A stretch of 56,827 nt of DNA. It comes from Gordonia sihwensis NBRC 108236. Lineage in GTDB: Bacteria > Actinomycetota > Actinomycetes > Mycobacteriales > Mycobacteriaceae. Position 1 is the first letter of the stretch. Every line of letters begins with the position of its first letter. A program made the translations under genes and the position numbers. The DNA lies in the NCBI RefSeq assembly GCF_000333035.1, contig NZ_BANU01000038.1, positions 1 to 56,827 of the forward strand, written 5' to 3'. Under the pieces are notes generated by a model. The model was not told the origin of the DNA, did no database searches, and saw nothing but the letters and a program-made list of their open reading frames with translations. Shown here in pieces: positions 47,771 through 56,746 of the stretch.

Positions 47771-47863
47771 ATGATGAACAGCTGGAGCAGAATCCGCCGG
47801 AGCCTCGCCGAGTACTTCGCGACGGGATCGGCTGTCGCACTGATCACCAGCGGACTGACCTGA
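47771..47863 (+). CDS. 30-aa microprotein (putative)
   Basis: A short frame of 30 codons, ATG 47771 (ATG 47774 also), preceded by GGAGGGAGCAGTCCG with good Shine-Dalgarno spacing. The peptide starts with a basic amphipathic part (MMNSWSRIRRSLAEYF) and continues with a small hydrophobic segment (ATGSAVALITSGL), so it may sit at or in the membrane. It has its own promoter-like region with a CRP-type site and is followed at once by a strong terminator, so it stands as an independent transcription unit. No family known to me; it could be a regulatory RNA instead. Confidence 0.6.
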   Translation: MMNSWSRIRRSLAEYFATGSAVALITSGLT

Positions 47864-47882
47864 CTCGGTAGCGCGATCAACA

Positions 47883-47908
47883 GCCCGCCCCGCCACTGCG
47901 GGGCGGGC
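47883..47908 (+). terminator. Hairpin terminator after the microprotein gene
   Basis: GCCCGCCCCGC (47883-47893) pairs perfectly with GCGGGGCGGGC (47898-47908) around loop CACT, followed by TTCGTGCT. It can also end transcription from the convergent WS/DGAT gene. Confidence 0.85.
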
Positions 47909-47921
47909 TTCGTGCTGCCGG

Positions 47922-49331
47922 TCACCGTGCCGGAGGCAGTGCCTCCAACTCGGCCAGCGACGTCTCCAGGTGGGCCAGTATGCGCTGGAGGCTCGGCAGC
48001 TGGGCCCGCGCACCGATGACGCCGAACCCGGCCTTGCCGCCGATCGTCGTGACGGTGATGTTCATGGCCTGCCCCTCCATTGGAATGGAGACCGGGTACG
48101 AGCCGTCCAGCCGGGCGCCGTTCCAGTACAGCGGCTCCTCCGGTCCGGGCACGTTCGAGATGATCAGATTGAACGCGCGCGGTGTGTACTCGACGAACCC
48201 GGGGACCGTCGCGAAGGCCAGCGGCCAGATGGTCGCGGCGCCCAGGGCGAGAGCCTGCAGCGGTTTGAGCCCGCGCACCACGTTCTTGGCGCCGTGGGTG
48301 GACGCCTTGATGGCAGCCACCCGGTCGGCGGGCGACTCGATGTCGGTCGCCAACCGCACGGTGATCGCGGTGACCGCGTTCCCGTCGGAGTCTCCGTCAC
48401 TGTGCAGCGACACCGGCATCATCGCCACCAGTGACTCGTCGGGCAGACCGTCGTGATCGCTCAGGTAGCGGCGGAGTGCTCCGGAGCACATGGCGAGGAT
48501 GACGTCGTTGAGCGTCATCTGCTGCGTCCGAGCCACCGCGCGAAGCCTGGTGACCGGCCAGTCCTGCGCGGCGAAGCGGCGCGCCGAGCCTATCGACTGG
48601 TTCAGGATCGTCGACGGCGCCATCTGCATCGGGGCGACGTAGTCCTTGTCGAAGACGCCCGCGGCGGCGATCCGGGCGGCGGCCGGCGCCATGCCGACCA
48701 CCTGGCCCGCGGTGTCGGCGATCGCTCCGGCCACGCCCGTCACCGCACCGAGCAACCGCGACGAGCCCTTCGGCGGCCGTTGCTCCCGCCGCCGGCGGCG
48801 CCGTCGACGCACCAGCTCCATATCCCAGAAGGCGGTACCGGAACGGTCGTCGGGATCGGTGGAGAGGGAGCGCTGCAGCAAGCGCAGGGCGGAGACGCCG
48901 TCGACGATCGAATGATGGATCTTCGTGTAGAGCGCCACGCGGCCGTCCGCCAAGCCCTCGATGATGTGGATCTCCCACATCGGGCGACGGCGGTCGAGGA
49001 GGGCGCCGTGATTCAGCGACACGTAGCGGAGCAGGTCTTTGATCTCACCCGGACGGGGCAGAACGATGTGTCTGATGTGATAGTCGAAGTCGACCTCGTC
49101 GTCCTGCGTCCACGCGGTGTATCCGGCGATCTGGGCGGGTGTGGCCGGGCGCTTGAGGAACATCGGCGAGACGTCGGTCGCGGCGTGGAAGCGTTCGGAT
49201 ATCTCGTCGGCCAGATCCTCGGCCGACTGGCCTTCGCGGGGTACGAACAGTTGCAGCCCGCCCACGTGCATCGGCTGATCTCGCGTCTCGGCGATCAGGA
49301 ACATCGATTCGGTCACCGGCATGTACTGCAT
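47922..49331 (-). CDS. Wax ester synthase/diacylglycerol acyltransferase (WS/DGAT)
   Basis: A 469-aa acyltransferase joining acyl-CoA to diacylglycerol or a fatty alcohol for storage lipids. The catalytic HHxxxDG motif is present as HHSIVDG (His139, His140, Asp144), after MWEIHIIEGLADGRVALYTK. Further family marks are the N-terminal PMHVGGLQLF and the C-terminal NLIISNVPGPEEPLYWNGAR. ATG follows GGGGAGACACCG. Mycolata carry many paralogues; this one is monocistronic. Confidence 0.95.
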   Translation of the reverse strand: MQYMPVTESMFLIAETRDQPMHVGGLQLFVPREGQSAEDLADEISERFHAATDVSPMFLKRPATPAQIAGYTAWTQDDEVDFDYHIRHIVLPRPGEIKDLLRYVSLNHGALLDRRRPMWEIHIIEGLADGRVALYTKIHHSIVDGVSALRLLQRSLSTDPDDRSGTAFWDMELVRRRRRRRREQRPPKGSSRLLGAVTGVAGAIADTAGQVVGMAPAAARIAAAGVFDKDYVAPMQMAPSTILNQSIGSARRFAAQDWPVTRLRAVARTQQMTLNDVILAMCSGALRRYLSDHDGLPDESLVAMMPVSLHSDGDSDGNAVTAITVRLATDIESPADRVAAIKASTHGAKNVVRGLKPLQALALGAATIWPLAFATVPGFVEYTPRAFNLIISNVPGPEEPLYWNGARLDGSYPVSIPMEGQAMNITVTTIGGKAGFGVIGARAQLPSLQRILAHLETSLAELEALPPAR

Positions 49332-49453
49332 CGGTGTCTCCCCTCCCTGCGCGACCGCGCGTCCCGCTTGCGAGAGATTGTGACAGCCTTCCGGTCGGGA
49401 TGACCGGGGGACCCGGGACCGGGTCGGTGTGCCCGGGTGGCCGGCGCTGCGTC

Positions 49454-49466
49454 TAGGTTGGACCGG
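49454..49466 (+). promoter_or_regulatory. Leaderless-type -10 element of the SanA-like gene
   Basis: TAGGTT (49454-49459) lies six bases before GTG 49466, and no Shine-Dalgarno is present, so the transcript may begin at the start codon. Confidence 0.4.
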
Positions 49467-50092
49467 TGCCCCTGCGTTCCCCCGCGATCCGGCGTCTGAT
49501 TCCGGTGATTCTGCTGTCAGTGATCGCCGTCGAAGCGGTCGTCACGATCGCGTCGGTGTGGATGGCAGTGGGTGCGCGGGGACGAGTGGTGCAGGCCTCC
49601 GAGATCCCGGACGACGCGCCCCGCACCATGATCGTGCTCGGAGCCAAGGTCCGCGACGGGCAGGTCGGCGACTACGTCGGGCCGCGGCTCGACGTGGCGG
49701 TGGACGCCTACCGGTCCGGCCGCGTGGACCGCATCGTCGTATCCGGCAACGACGCCGACTCCGCGGGCAACGAGGTACGGGTGATGCGCGCGTACCTCCA
49801 GGCCCACGGAGTGCCGTCGACGAGGATCGTCGACGATCCGCTCGGGGTGAACACCAACGCCACATGCCGCCGGGCCGCGACGATGTACGACGTCCGCTCC
49901 GCGATGATCGTGACGCAGAACTTCCACGTGGCGCGCGCGGTGACGCTGTGCCGCGCGTGGGATGTCGACGCGCTGGGCGTGGTGGCGCCGTGCGACCGTT
50001 GCTCGCCGCTGAGCCTGGTCCGCAACCAGCTCCGCGAGGCGCTCGGCTCGCGGCCGCGCGCGGTGATCGACACCGTCCGCGCACGCCGCTGA
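49466..50092 (+). CDS. SanA/YdcF-like (DUF218) membrane-anchored protein
   Basis: A 208-aa protein with one N-terminal transmembrane helix (LIPVILLSVIAVEAVVTIAS) and an ElyC/SanA/YdcF domain: MIVLGAKVRDGQVGDYVGPR, IVVSGNDADSAGNEVRVM, DPLGVNTNATCRRA and MIVTQNFHVARAVTLCRAWD. E. coli SanA affects envelope permeability; the activity is unclear. GTG start, probably leaderless. Ends 64 bp before the thiolase-like gene. Confidence 0.88.
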   Translation: MPLRSPAIRRLIPVILLSVIAVEAVVTIASVWMAVGARGRVVQASEIPDDAPRTMIVLGAKVRDGQVGDYVGPRLDVAVDAYRSGRVDRIVVSGNDADSAGNEVRVMRAYLQAHGVPSTRIVDDPLGVNTNATCRRAATMYDVRSAMIVTQNFHVARAVTLCRAWDVDALGVVAPCDRCSPLSLVRNQLREALGSRPRAVIDTVRARR

Positions 50093-50156
50093 GCCGCGGG
50101 CTGCGGCGGTCATTCGGACGGCGTATCGCCGCCGTCGCCGGCCGTAGCGTGAGTCC

Positions 50157-50858
50157 ATGCCTGACAACCCCGCCCGCAACGGCGCGAGTGCGGCCGCCGC
50201 ATCGGCCGGCCAGGTCCGGGTCTCGGGTCTGGCGGTCGCGACCGGCGCGTCGCACGACCGCCGTCTCGGACCGGCGCACGCCGCGCTCGGCGACGCGGGG
50301 CTCGAGGTCCGCGACGTGGTCGCGGTGATCCACGTGAGGCCGCCGGCCGGCGACACCTGGTCGGCCGAGCGGGTGCGCGACGAACTGGGACTCGGGGGAG
50401 CCCCTGCGGTGCGCGCACTCGATGTGGTCGACGACGGCTGCGGGGTGCCGTCGTCGATCGCGGTGGGATCGTCGATGCTGGCGCAGACGCACGGCGCGGT
50501 GCTGGTGGTGGTCGCGGGAGCGGCCGCGGTGCTGACCGGCACCCCGCAGCCGGGACACCGCCGCGGCGACCGGAACGGTTCGGCTCTGCGGTCGAGCGCC
50601 GACTCGGACGGCACGCATGCCGCAGTCGAGCGGGTGTTGACCGCGGTCGGCGACGATCTGCCGATCGTGGCCGTGGCGCCCGGAGGCATCCGGCTCGCGG
50701 CCGGCCGTCGCTTCGTGGCGACGAGCCTGTCGACGCACGCCGCCGCACCGATCGAGGGGCTCATCGACGCGCGCGCCGGCGGGCACTCCGAGGTGGTGCT
50801 GGTGACCGCGAACGGGTCGGGCCACGCTGCCGCCGTGGTGTGCCGGTTGCGCGACTGA
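50157..50858 (+). CDS. Short thiolase-fold-like protein (KAS III-like), function unknown
   Basis: A 233-aa protein. DVVDDGCGVPSSIAVGSSML with Cys95, followed by GAVLVVVAGAAAVL, resembles the nucleophilic-Cys region of ketoacyl synthase III, and the end VLVTANGSGHAAAVVCRL resembles the final FabH strand. It is about 100 residues shorter than FabH, and the usual His and Asn motifs are not clear. ATG 50157 is preceded by TAGCGT six bases away (leaderless-type start). It could be a substrate-binding or degenerate thiolase-fold protein; assignment is tentative. Confidence 0.55.
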   Translation: MPDNPARNGASAAAASAGQVRVSGLAVATGASHDRRLGPAHAALGDAGLEVRDVVAVIHVRPPAGDTWSAERVRDELGLGGAPAVRALDVVDDGCGVPSSIAVGSSMLAQTHGAVLVVVAGAAAVLTGTPQPGHRRGDRNGSALRSSADSDGTHAAVERVLTAVGDDLPIVAVAPGGIRLAAGRRFVATSLSTHAAAPIEGLIDARAGGHSEVVLVTANGSGHAAAVVCRLRD

Positions 50859-50890
50859 GTCCGAGCCGCGCCGAAGGTCGACCCGGCGGG

Positions 50891-52105
50891 TCAGATCGTC
50901 GGCCGGAACGGAAGCCGCGGGCGTCCGGTGAGGTACAGCGACCCCGGGAGTCGGCGCAGCACTTCGACGACGGCGAGCGAGATCGCCAGTGTGCTGACGT
51001 ACACCGTGAACGTCGCGAGCGGCTGCGGGATGTGGGCGACGAGCCACTTCTGGCCGTCGTCTGTGACCGGGCGCAGCAGGAAGAACAGCACCATCACGTG
51101 TACCAGGAACACCGGGAACGACCGGTTGGACGCGTAGGCGACCACTTTCGCCATGATCGGCGTCCGCTCACGGTGGAACGTGGCCCAGTGCAGTCCTGTC
51201 GCGTACACGCTGATGGCCGCGACCACGATGAACGGGAGCAAGGTGAGCTCGAACGGACTGCCCGGATCGTTGATCGGCGCACCGGAGAACAGCACCCGGT
51301 GCACGTAGGCGCCGACGGCGAGCAGACCCGTGCCCAGCAGGAGCCAGCCGAGCAGTTCGCCGCGCCCTCGCAGCCACTGCCCGACGCGTTCCCGGTGGTC
51401 GGCGGCCAGCGCACCGAGGATGATGAGCAGCTGGTAGGGCACCACGGTGGCGTACAGATGGCTCCACAGCTCGGCCATCCCGGTCGGCGGAGTCCAGTAG
51501 CAGATGAGACCGAAGACGGTGATCTGGAGCGCCGCGCTCGCGCCGAGCAGCCACCAGTGCCGGCCGTGGGTGCGCGCCACCAGCCGGCGGATCAGCGGGA
51601 ACAACAGGTACACCTGCAGCATCACGAACAGGAAGTACAGGTGGTAGGCGGCCGTCCCCCATTTGATGCGGTCGAACAACTCGTCCAGGCTGCCCGGGAC
51701 GTCACCGAGGCGTCCGCTCGCCCACATTCCCTCGATGGTCCAGTACAGCACCGACCACACCAGGTAGGGCACGATGACCAGCTTGATCCGGCGCCGCCAG
51801 AACGACGTGGCGCGGAAGTCGGGACGGTCGAGGTACTGGTACATCAGCACGAAGCCGGTGAGCGCGAAGAAGATGTTCCGGGTGGAGTGGAACAGCAGCG
51901 CGGTCCCGTTGGTGCCCATGCTGGTGAACTCGGCGGTCGTCGACGTGAGCGTGTGCACGAAGATGACCAGGGCGAAGGTCATCGTGCGCACCAGGTCGAC
52001 GTGATGCAGGTAAGGGCGTTTGGCCGGCGCCGGCGCCGGCGGCGCGGAGCCTACGGCGGGAACGGTCGGGGTAGCCGCCTCGGGGAGGACAGCTGTGGAC
52101 GACAT
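50891..52105 (-). CDS. Acyltransferase family 3 membrane protein
   Basis: A 404-aa polytopic protein (about ten helices) of the OafA/acyltransferase-3 class. RPYLHHVDLVRTMTFALVIF contains the family's conserved N-terminal Arg and His region, and FALTGFVLMYQYLDRP, FWRRRIKLVIVPYLVWSVLY follow. It likely transfers acyl groups to a sugar or lipid of the cell envelope. A GAGG precedes ATG 52105. Same strand as the next acyltransferase, with a 101-bp gap. Confidence 0.9.
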   Translation of the reverse strand: MSSTAVLPEAATPTVPAVGSAPPAPAPAKRPYLHHVDLVRTMTFALVIFVHTLTSTTAEFTSMGTNGTALLFHSTRNIFFALTGFVLMYQYLDRPDFRATSFWRRRIKLVIVPYLVWSVLYWTIEGMWASGRLGDVPGSLDELFDRIKWGTAAYHLYFLFVMLQVYLLFPLIRRLVARTHGRHWWLLGASAALQITVFGLICYWTPPTGMAELWSHLYATVVPYQLLIILGALAADHRERVGQWLRGRGELLGWLLLGTGLLAVGAYVHRVLFSGAPINDPGSPFELTLLPFIVVAAISVYATGLHWATFHRERTPIMAKVVAYASNRSFPVFLVHVMVLFFLLRPVTDDGQKWLVAHIPQPLATFTVYVSTLAISLAVVEVLRRLPGSLYLTGRPRLPFRPTI

Positions 52106-52206
52106 CGGGTGACCTCACGGTTGCGGGGGAGCGGATCAATCGGACACGCTAACAGCCCACCCTGTGCACTCACTGTGTGCCCGCTGCCGGGCCGGTGTCG
52201 GTCCCG

Positions 52207-54357
52207 CTACCACCAGCCGGTGGCTTTCTGCAGGTCACGGTCGAGGAACGGCGCCAGGCTGCGCATGAAGGCGGTGGAGACGTGGTGGTAGTCGTGCCAC
52301 ACCAGGATGTTGCCGACCACAGCCGGGCAGTAGGTGTCGTTGCAGAAACCGTCGCTGTAGTCCAGGAAGGTCATGTTCGGGAAATCCGGGATCAGCGCGT
52401 CGGCCGGGTTCACCGGCGACAGCGCCCGTGACCGCTCCACGCCGCACACACGCGGCAGCTTGCCGGAAGCGATGCACTCCGGAGGCGAGAGCGGTCCGTG
52501 CGCCCACGGGGTGTCGCGTACGGCGACCACCTTCTGCCCGCGGTCGCGGAACTCCTTGAAGTAGTCGACGTAGCCGCGCGGCACCACGTCGCCGTTCTGC
52601 CCGGTGGGGGCGGGCCGGGTGGCGGTGGTGAAGACGACGTCGGGCCGGTCGACGGCCAGCTTGTCGACCACCGCCCGCGACCACTCGTTGCATTCGGTGA
52701 GGGTGCGGCCGTCGAGTTCCACCTCGGCCTCGGTCGAGAGCGCGCAGCCCGCTTTCATGTACGTCGTGACGCGGAAACCGCGGTTCTTGCCGATCTTGTC
52801 GAGCGCGGTCATCCAGTGCTCGGAATGCGAGCCGCCGACCACGGCGACGGTGTGCGCGCCCTGCGGATCGCCGTACACGCCGACCTTGATCGCGGGATCG
52901 CCGAAGTTGGAGAAGTGGTCCCAGTGGCTCAGCGGCCAGTCCTCCGCGGCGGCCTCCGGCGACGGCGCCACCGGCACGGCCGGACTCGGCGCACCCTCCA
53001 GGAGGGCCCGGGCACCGGGATACTCGCGGGGGTCGAGATTGGTGGTGTCGACGATCATCTGACTCTGGCGGTGCTGCCAGTAACCGGCACTAGCCACGGC
53101 GAAGACCGAGGCGACGACGAGGATCGCGGTGAGCCCGCGCCGGTAGCCCGCCGAGAAGCCGCCGCCGCGTCCCGCGCGCAGCGGCGTCTCGACGAACTTC
53201 GTCATCAACCAGGCGAGAATCACCGAGACCACCAGGATCGCGGTGCCCTCGGCGAAGTTCACAGCGTCGACGAATCGCCAGTTCATGTAGAAGATCAGCA
53301 GCGGCCAGTGAATCAGGTACAGCGAGTACGCGATGGAACCGAGCCAGACGATCCACGGGTGGGCCAGGACCAGGCCGCCGGGGCTCAGGTCGTTGCCGGG
53401 GACCGCCCGCGTCGCGGTGGCCGACGAACCGACCCAGATCAGCAGGAGCGTCGATCCGACCGGCACCAGCGCCATGACGGCCGGGTACTCCTGGACGCCC
53501 GCGATCCAGAATCCGGACGAGGCGATCATCGCGACGGCGAACACCGTCAGCAGCGTGCGCAGCCAGTTCGTCAGGCGCAGCCTGGGCATCCAGACGGCGA
53601 GCAGACCGCCGGCCAGCGGCTCCCACATGCGGGCCACGGTGTCGTAGTAATTGAACGGCTGGTTGATCCCGTGCCGGTAGTTGGCCCACGCGAAGGACAC
53701 GAGCGTCACCGCGAGCAGCGACGTCCCGACGATCGCGCGGATCACGTTCGGGCGGGCCAGTGCCTCCCAGCGTGCGGCACCCCATTTGAGGAGGCCGCCC
53801 AGGGCGAGCGCGGTGAGGAGGGTCAGAACGAAGAACTGGCCCTGCATCGACATCGACCACAGATGCTGCATCGGGCTGATCGCGGAGTCTGCGGCGCCGT
53901 AGTCCTGCGAGAGGAAGGCCAGGTGATAGTTCTGGTAGTAGAAGGCCGAGGCGATGATCTCCTCGCCGAGCGGACCCCAGCGGGTGCTCGGCATGAGCCA
54001 CCAGACGCCTGCCGCGATGAAGGCGAGCAGCAGGAACATCGCCGGAAGCAGGCGCCGCAGCAGCCGGCTCAGCCGGGGCCACGGATCCACCGCCGCGCGC
54101 CAGGAGACATCGGCCGGCTGGGTTCGGATCACGTGCTTGAGCAGCGAGGCGACGAAGAAGTAGCCGGACAGCGTGAGGAAGACGTCCACGCCGCCGGACA
54201 CGCGGCCGAACCAGACGTGGAAGACGGCGACGAGGAAGATCGCGATGCCGCGCAACCCGTCGAGGTCGGGCCGGTAACCGGAGGTGTTCCCGGTGGCGGC
54301 GTCTTCGTTGTGTCGAGTCGGCGGTCCCGCCGTAACGTCGGTTCCAGCAGACTTCAC
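52207..54357 (-). CDS. OafA/OatA-like acyltransferase with SGNH domain
   Basis: A 716-aa envelope O-acyltransferase. The N-terminal acyltransferase-3 membrane domain begins YRPDLDGLRGIAIFLVAVFH, has FLTLSGYFFVASLL and about ten helices to residue 430. The exterior C-terminal SGNH hydrolase-like domain has the catalytic Ser in VVGGSHSEHW and the Asp/His in VWHDYHHVS. This pair of domains moves acyl groups across the membrane onto cell-surface glycans, as in peptidoglycan OatA. Acceptor unknown. Confidence 0.93.
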   Translation of the reverse strand: MKSAGTDVTAGPPTRHNEDAATGNTSGYRPDLDGLRGIAIFLVAVFHVWFGRVSGGVDVFLTLSGYFFVASLLKHVIRTQPADVSWRAAVDPWPRLSRLLRRLLPAMFLLLAFIAAGVWWLMPSTRWGPLGEEIIASAFYYQNYHLAFLSQDYGAADSAISPMQHLWSMSMQGQFFVLTLLTALALGGLLKWGAARWEALARPNVIRAIVGTSLLAVTLVSFAWANYRHGINQPFNYYDTVARMWEPLAGGLLAVWMPRLRLTNWLRTLLTVFAVAMIASSGFWIAGVQEYPAVMALVPVGSTLLLIWVGSSATATRAVPGNDLSPGGLVLAHPWIVWLGSIAYSLYLIHWPLLIFYMNWRFVDAVNFAEGTAILVVSVILAWLMTKFVETPLRAGRGGGFSAGYRRGLTAILVVASVFAVASAGYWQHRQSQMIVDTTNLDPREYPGARALLEGAPSPAVPVAPSPEAAAEDWPLSHWDHFSNFGDPAIKVGVYGDPQGAHTVAVVGGSHSEHWMTALDKIGKNRGFRVTTYMKAGCALSTEAEVELDGRTLTECNEWSRAVVDKLAVDRPDVVFTTATRPAPTGQNGDVVPRGYVDYFKEFRDRGQKVVAVRDTPWAHGPLSPPECIASGKLPRVCGVERSRALSPVNPADALIPDFPNMTFLDYSDGFCNDTYCPAVVGNILVWHDYHHVSTAFMRSLAPFLDRDLQKATGWW

Positions 54358-54430
54358 ACGCCGGATGCTACTGGGATCGTCCCGGCGATTTCCATTCGCA
54401 ACGCGCGGCGGCGGCCGGCTGCGCCAGCAG

Positions 54431-55426
54431 TCATGGACGAAGCGCTTCTGCGGCGATCAAGTCGATCAGTGAACGGTAGGCAGCCGAATGCGCCTCGAAC
54501 ATCGATGTGTGCGTCGCACCGGGCAGCAGTTGCAGTCGACCGTGCCCCCGGTGCAGCAGGTACTCGGCGACGAATCGTTCGGAGTTGACCGCCGACACGA
54601 GTCGGTCGGCAGTGCCGTGCACCGCTACGATCTCGGGCGCGGACGCCTCGTCGCCATCAGCGGCCAGTTCCAGCGGGTCCACGGCGCGGTAGCGGTCGGC
54701 GACCGCGCTGGGCGGTCCGCCGAGGGCGCGGATCACACGGGAGTCGCCGTGCGTGGCGGAGAACACCATGTCGAGCGGCCCGGACACGCTGATGACCGTC
54801 GACGGCCGCCAGCGCGGAGGGCCGAGACCGAGACCGGGATCGTCGGCAGTGCGGAGTGCGGACCACACCGCGAGTTGGCCGCCGGCGCTGTGGCCGGCGA
54901 GCACCGAGTTCCGCAGAGTGATCTGCGGATGCGCGCGGATCACGGCGGGCAGATCGTCGAGAGCGGCAGCGACGTCGGTGAACGTGGCGGGCCAGCCGCC
55001 GCCGCTCCCCAGGCGCCGATACTCCACGTTGTAGACGGCCAGGCCGCGGGCGGTGAGGTCGCGTGCCAGACGGTCGAAGCTGTGCGCACCGACACCGCGC
55101 GCCCAGGCGCCTCCGTGAACCAGCACCACCAGCGGAAGCCTCGGGTGGGCAGGTGAGACGGTCGGCAGATAGAGGTCGGCGTAGTTCTGAGTGGGGTCGG
55201 CGTGCGCGGCCGGATACGCGATGCGCTGGAGGAAGGGCTCGGCCGACGTGACGACGGCTCGATGCGCCGCCGGGGTGATGGTCGAGTCGCTTCGGTGCGC
55301 TGCCGGTGCGCCGTGCGGCGATGAGCCGGGCCCCGCTTGCCACAGCAGAACGCCGAGCAGCGCGGCCGCCGCGAGCAGAGTGGAGACCACGCCGACGATG
55401 ACGGGGTGGTCGCGCTTGAACTTCAT
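54431..55426 (-). CDS. Membrane-anchored alpha/beta hydrolase (esterase/lipase type)
   Basis: A 331-aa protein with an N-terminal transmembrane helix or signal (IVGVVSTLLAAAALLGVLLW), then an alpha/beta-hydrolase domain: oxyanion motif HGGAW at 104-108, nucleophile Ser180 in AGHSAGG, acid Asp in VHGTADRLV, and His in GATHTSMF. This is the hormone-sensitive-lipase/BD-FAE-like type. Facing outside the membrane next to two acyltransferases, it could remove acyl groups from the envelope; that is inference. Confidence 0.9.
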   Translation of the reverse strand: MKFKRDHPVIVGVVSTLLAAAALLGVLLWQAGPGSSPHGAPAAHRSDSTITPAAHRAVVTSAEPFLQRIAYPAAHADPTQNYADLYLPTVSPAHPRLPLVVLVHGGAWARGVGAHSFDRLARDLTARGLAVYNVEYRRLGSGGGWPATFTDVAAALDDLPAVIRAHPQITLRNSVLAGHSAGGQLAVWSALRTADDPGLGLGPPRWRPSTVISVSGPLDMVFSATHGDSRVIRALGGPPSAVADRYRAVDPLELAADGDEASAPEIVAVHGTADRLVSAVNSERFVAEYLLHRGHGRLQLLPGATHTSMFEAHSAAYRSLIDLIAAEALRP

Positions 55427-55617
55427 CGCCTCGATTCTCTGCGTCGCCGCTGACAGTTCGCAGACGAGTACCTCTCGTCCCGCAGGAGATCGCGGAAGAA
55501 TCCGCAGTCGTTACCACCGATACGCCCAATCTCGCCTGACGGCACCGAGTCCGACGCACCATGGAGTCAGCCGCGCGCAGGTGACGCGCGGCACAGTCGA
55601 GAAGAAAGCGTGACGCG

Positions 55618-56742
55618 ATGAAGACGAAGGCCGCGGTTCTGCACGGTGTCAACGAGGACTGGAAGATCGAAGAAGTCGAGTTGGGCGACCCCGTCGCGGG
55701 TGAAGTCCAGGTCCGGCTCGTCAGTTCGGGACTGTGTCACTCCGACCATCACCTGCGGACCGGCCAGAGTCCGGCGCCGATGCCGGTGGTCGGAGGCCAC
55801 GAGGGTGCGGGCGTCGTCGTGAAGGTGGGAGAGGGCGTCACTCGTTTCGCGGAGGGCGACCACGTGGTCACCGCTTTCATCCCCGCCTGCGGTGTGTGCG
55901 GACCGTGTTCGCGGGGCCAGCAGAACATCTGCGACGAGGGAGCCGGCCTGCTCACCGGCAAGGCGATCTCCGACAAGACCCACCGGGTGACGATGAACGG
56001 TGAGGGCCTCACCCAGATGTGTCTGCTCGGCACCTTCTCTCCGTACATCACCGTCAATCAGGCGTCACTGGTCAAGATCGAGGACGACATCCCGCTTCAG
56101 CAGGCCGCGCTCCTCGGCTGCGGCATCGCGACGGGCTGGGGTTCGGCCACCGAGATCGGCGGAACCAAGGTCGGCGACACGGTGGTCGTCGTCGGCATCG
56201 GCGGAGTCGGAATCAACGCCGTCCAGGGCGCCAGTGCGGCCGGCGCCCGGCACGTCGTCGCCGTCGACCCGGTGAAGTTCAAGCGAGACATGGCCGAGAA
56301 GCTCGGCGCCACGCACACCTTCGAGAGCATGGAGGAGGCGATCCCGGCGGTCGGAGAGATGACATGGGGAACCATGGCGAACACGGTCATCCTCACCGTC
56401 GGCGAGATCAAGGGCGAGTACATCGCGCCCGCGATGGCCATGACCGCCAAGGGCGGCCAGACCGTGGTGGTCGGCATGGGCGACTTCCAGGCGATGGACG
56501 TCAAACTCAACCTCTTCGATCTGACGCTGATGCAGAAGCGGGTGCAGGGGGCCATCTTCGGCGGCGCCGGCCCGCGCACTCAGGTGCCGAAGCTCCTCAA
56601 CGAGTACCGGGCGGGCAAGCTGAACCTCGCCGACCTCGTCACCCAGACCTACCGCCTCGAAGAGATCAACAAGGCCTACGACGACATGCTCGAGGGCCAC
56701 AACATCCGCGGCATGGTGGTCTTCGACGAGGCCGACTGGTAG
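55618..56742 (+). CDS. NDMA-dependent (nicotinoprotein) alcohol dehydrogenase
   Basis: A 374-aa zinc alcohol dehydrogenase of the mycothiol/nicotinoprotein class found in actinobacteria. Catalytic zinc site GLCHSDHH and GGHEGAG; structural zinc site PACGVCGPCSRGQQNIC; NAD fold VVVVGIGGVGINAVQGA. The N-terminus MKTKAAVLHGVNEDWKIEEV matches the NDMA-dependent group, which holds NAD(H) tightly and passes electrons to a special acceptor (often mycofactocin). ATG 55618 has no strong Shine-Dalgarno. No mycofactocin genes are visible here. Confidence 0.93.
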   Translation: MKTKAAVLHGVNEDWKIEEVELGDPVAGEVQVRLVSSGLCHSDHHLRTGQSPAPMPVVGGHEGAGVVVKVGEGVTRFAEGDHVVTAFIPACGVCGPCSRGQQNICDEGAGLLTGKAISDKTHRVTMNGEGLTQMCLLGTFSPYITVNQASLVKIEDDIPLQQAALLGCGIATGWGSATEIGGTKVGDTVVVVGIGGVGINAVQGASAAGARHVVAVDPVKFKRDMAEKLGATHTFESMEEAIPAVGEMTWGTMANTVILTVGEIKGEYIAPAMAMTAKGGQTVVVGMGDFQAMDVKLNLFDLTLMQKRVQGAIFGGAGPRTQVPKLLNEYRAGKLNLADLVTQTYRLEEINKAYDDMLEGHNIRGMVVFDEADW

Positions 56743-56746
56743 TCGC

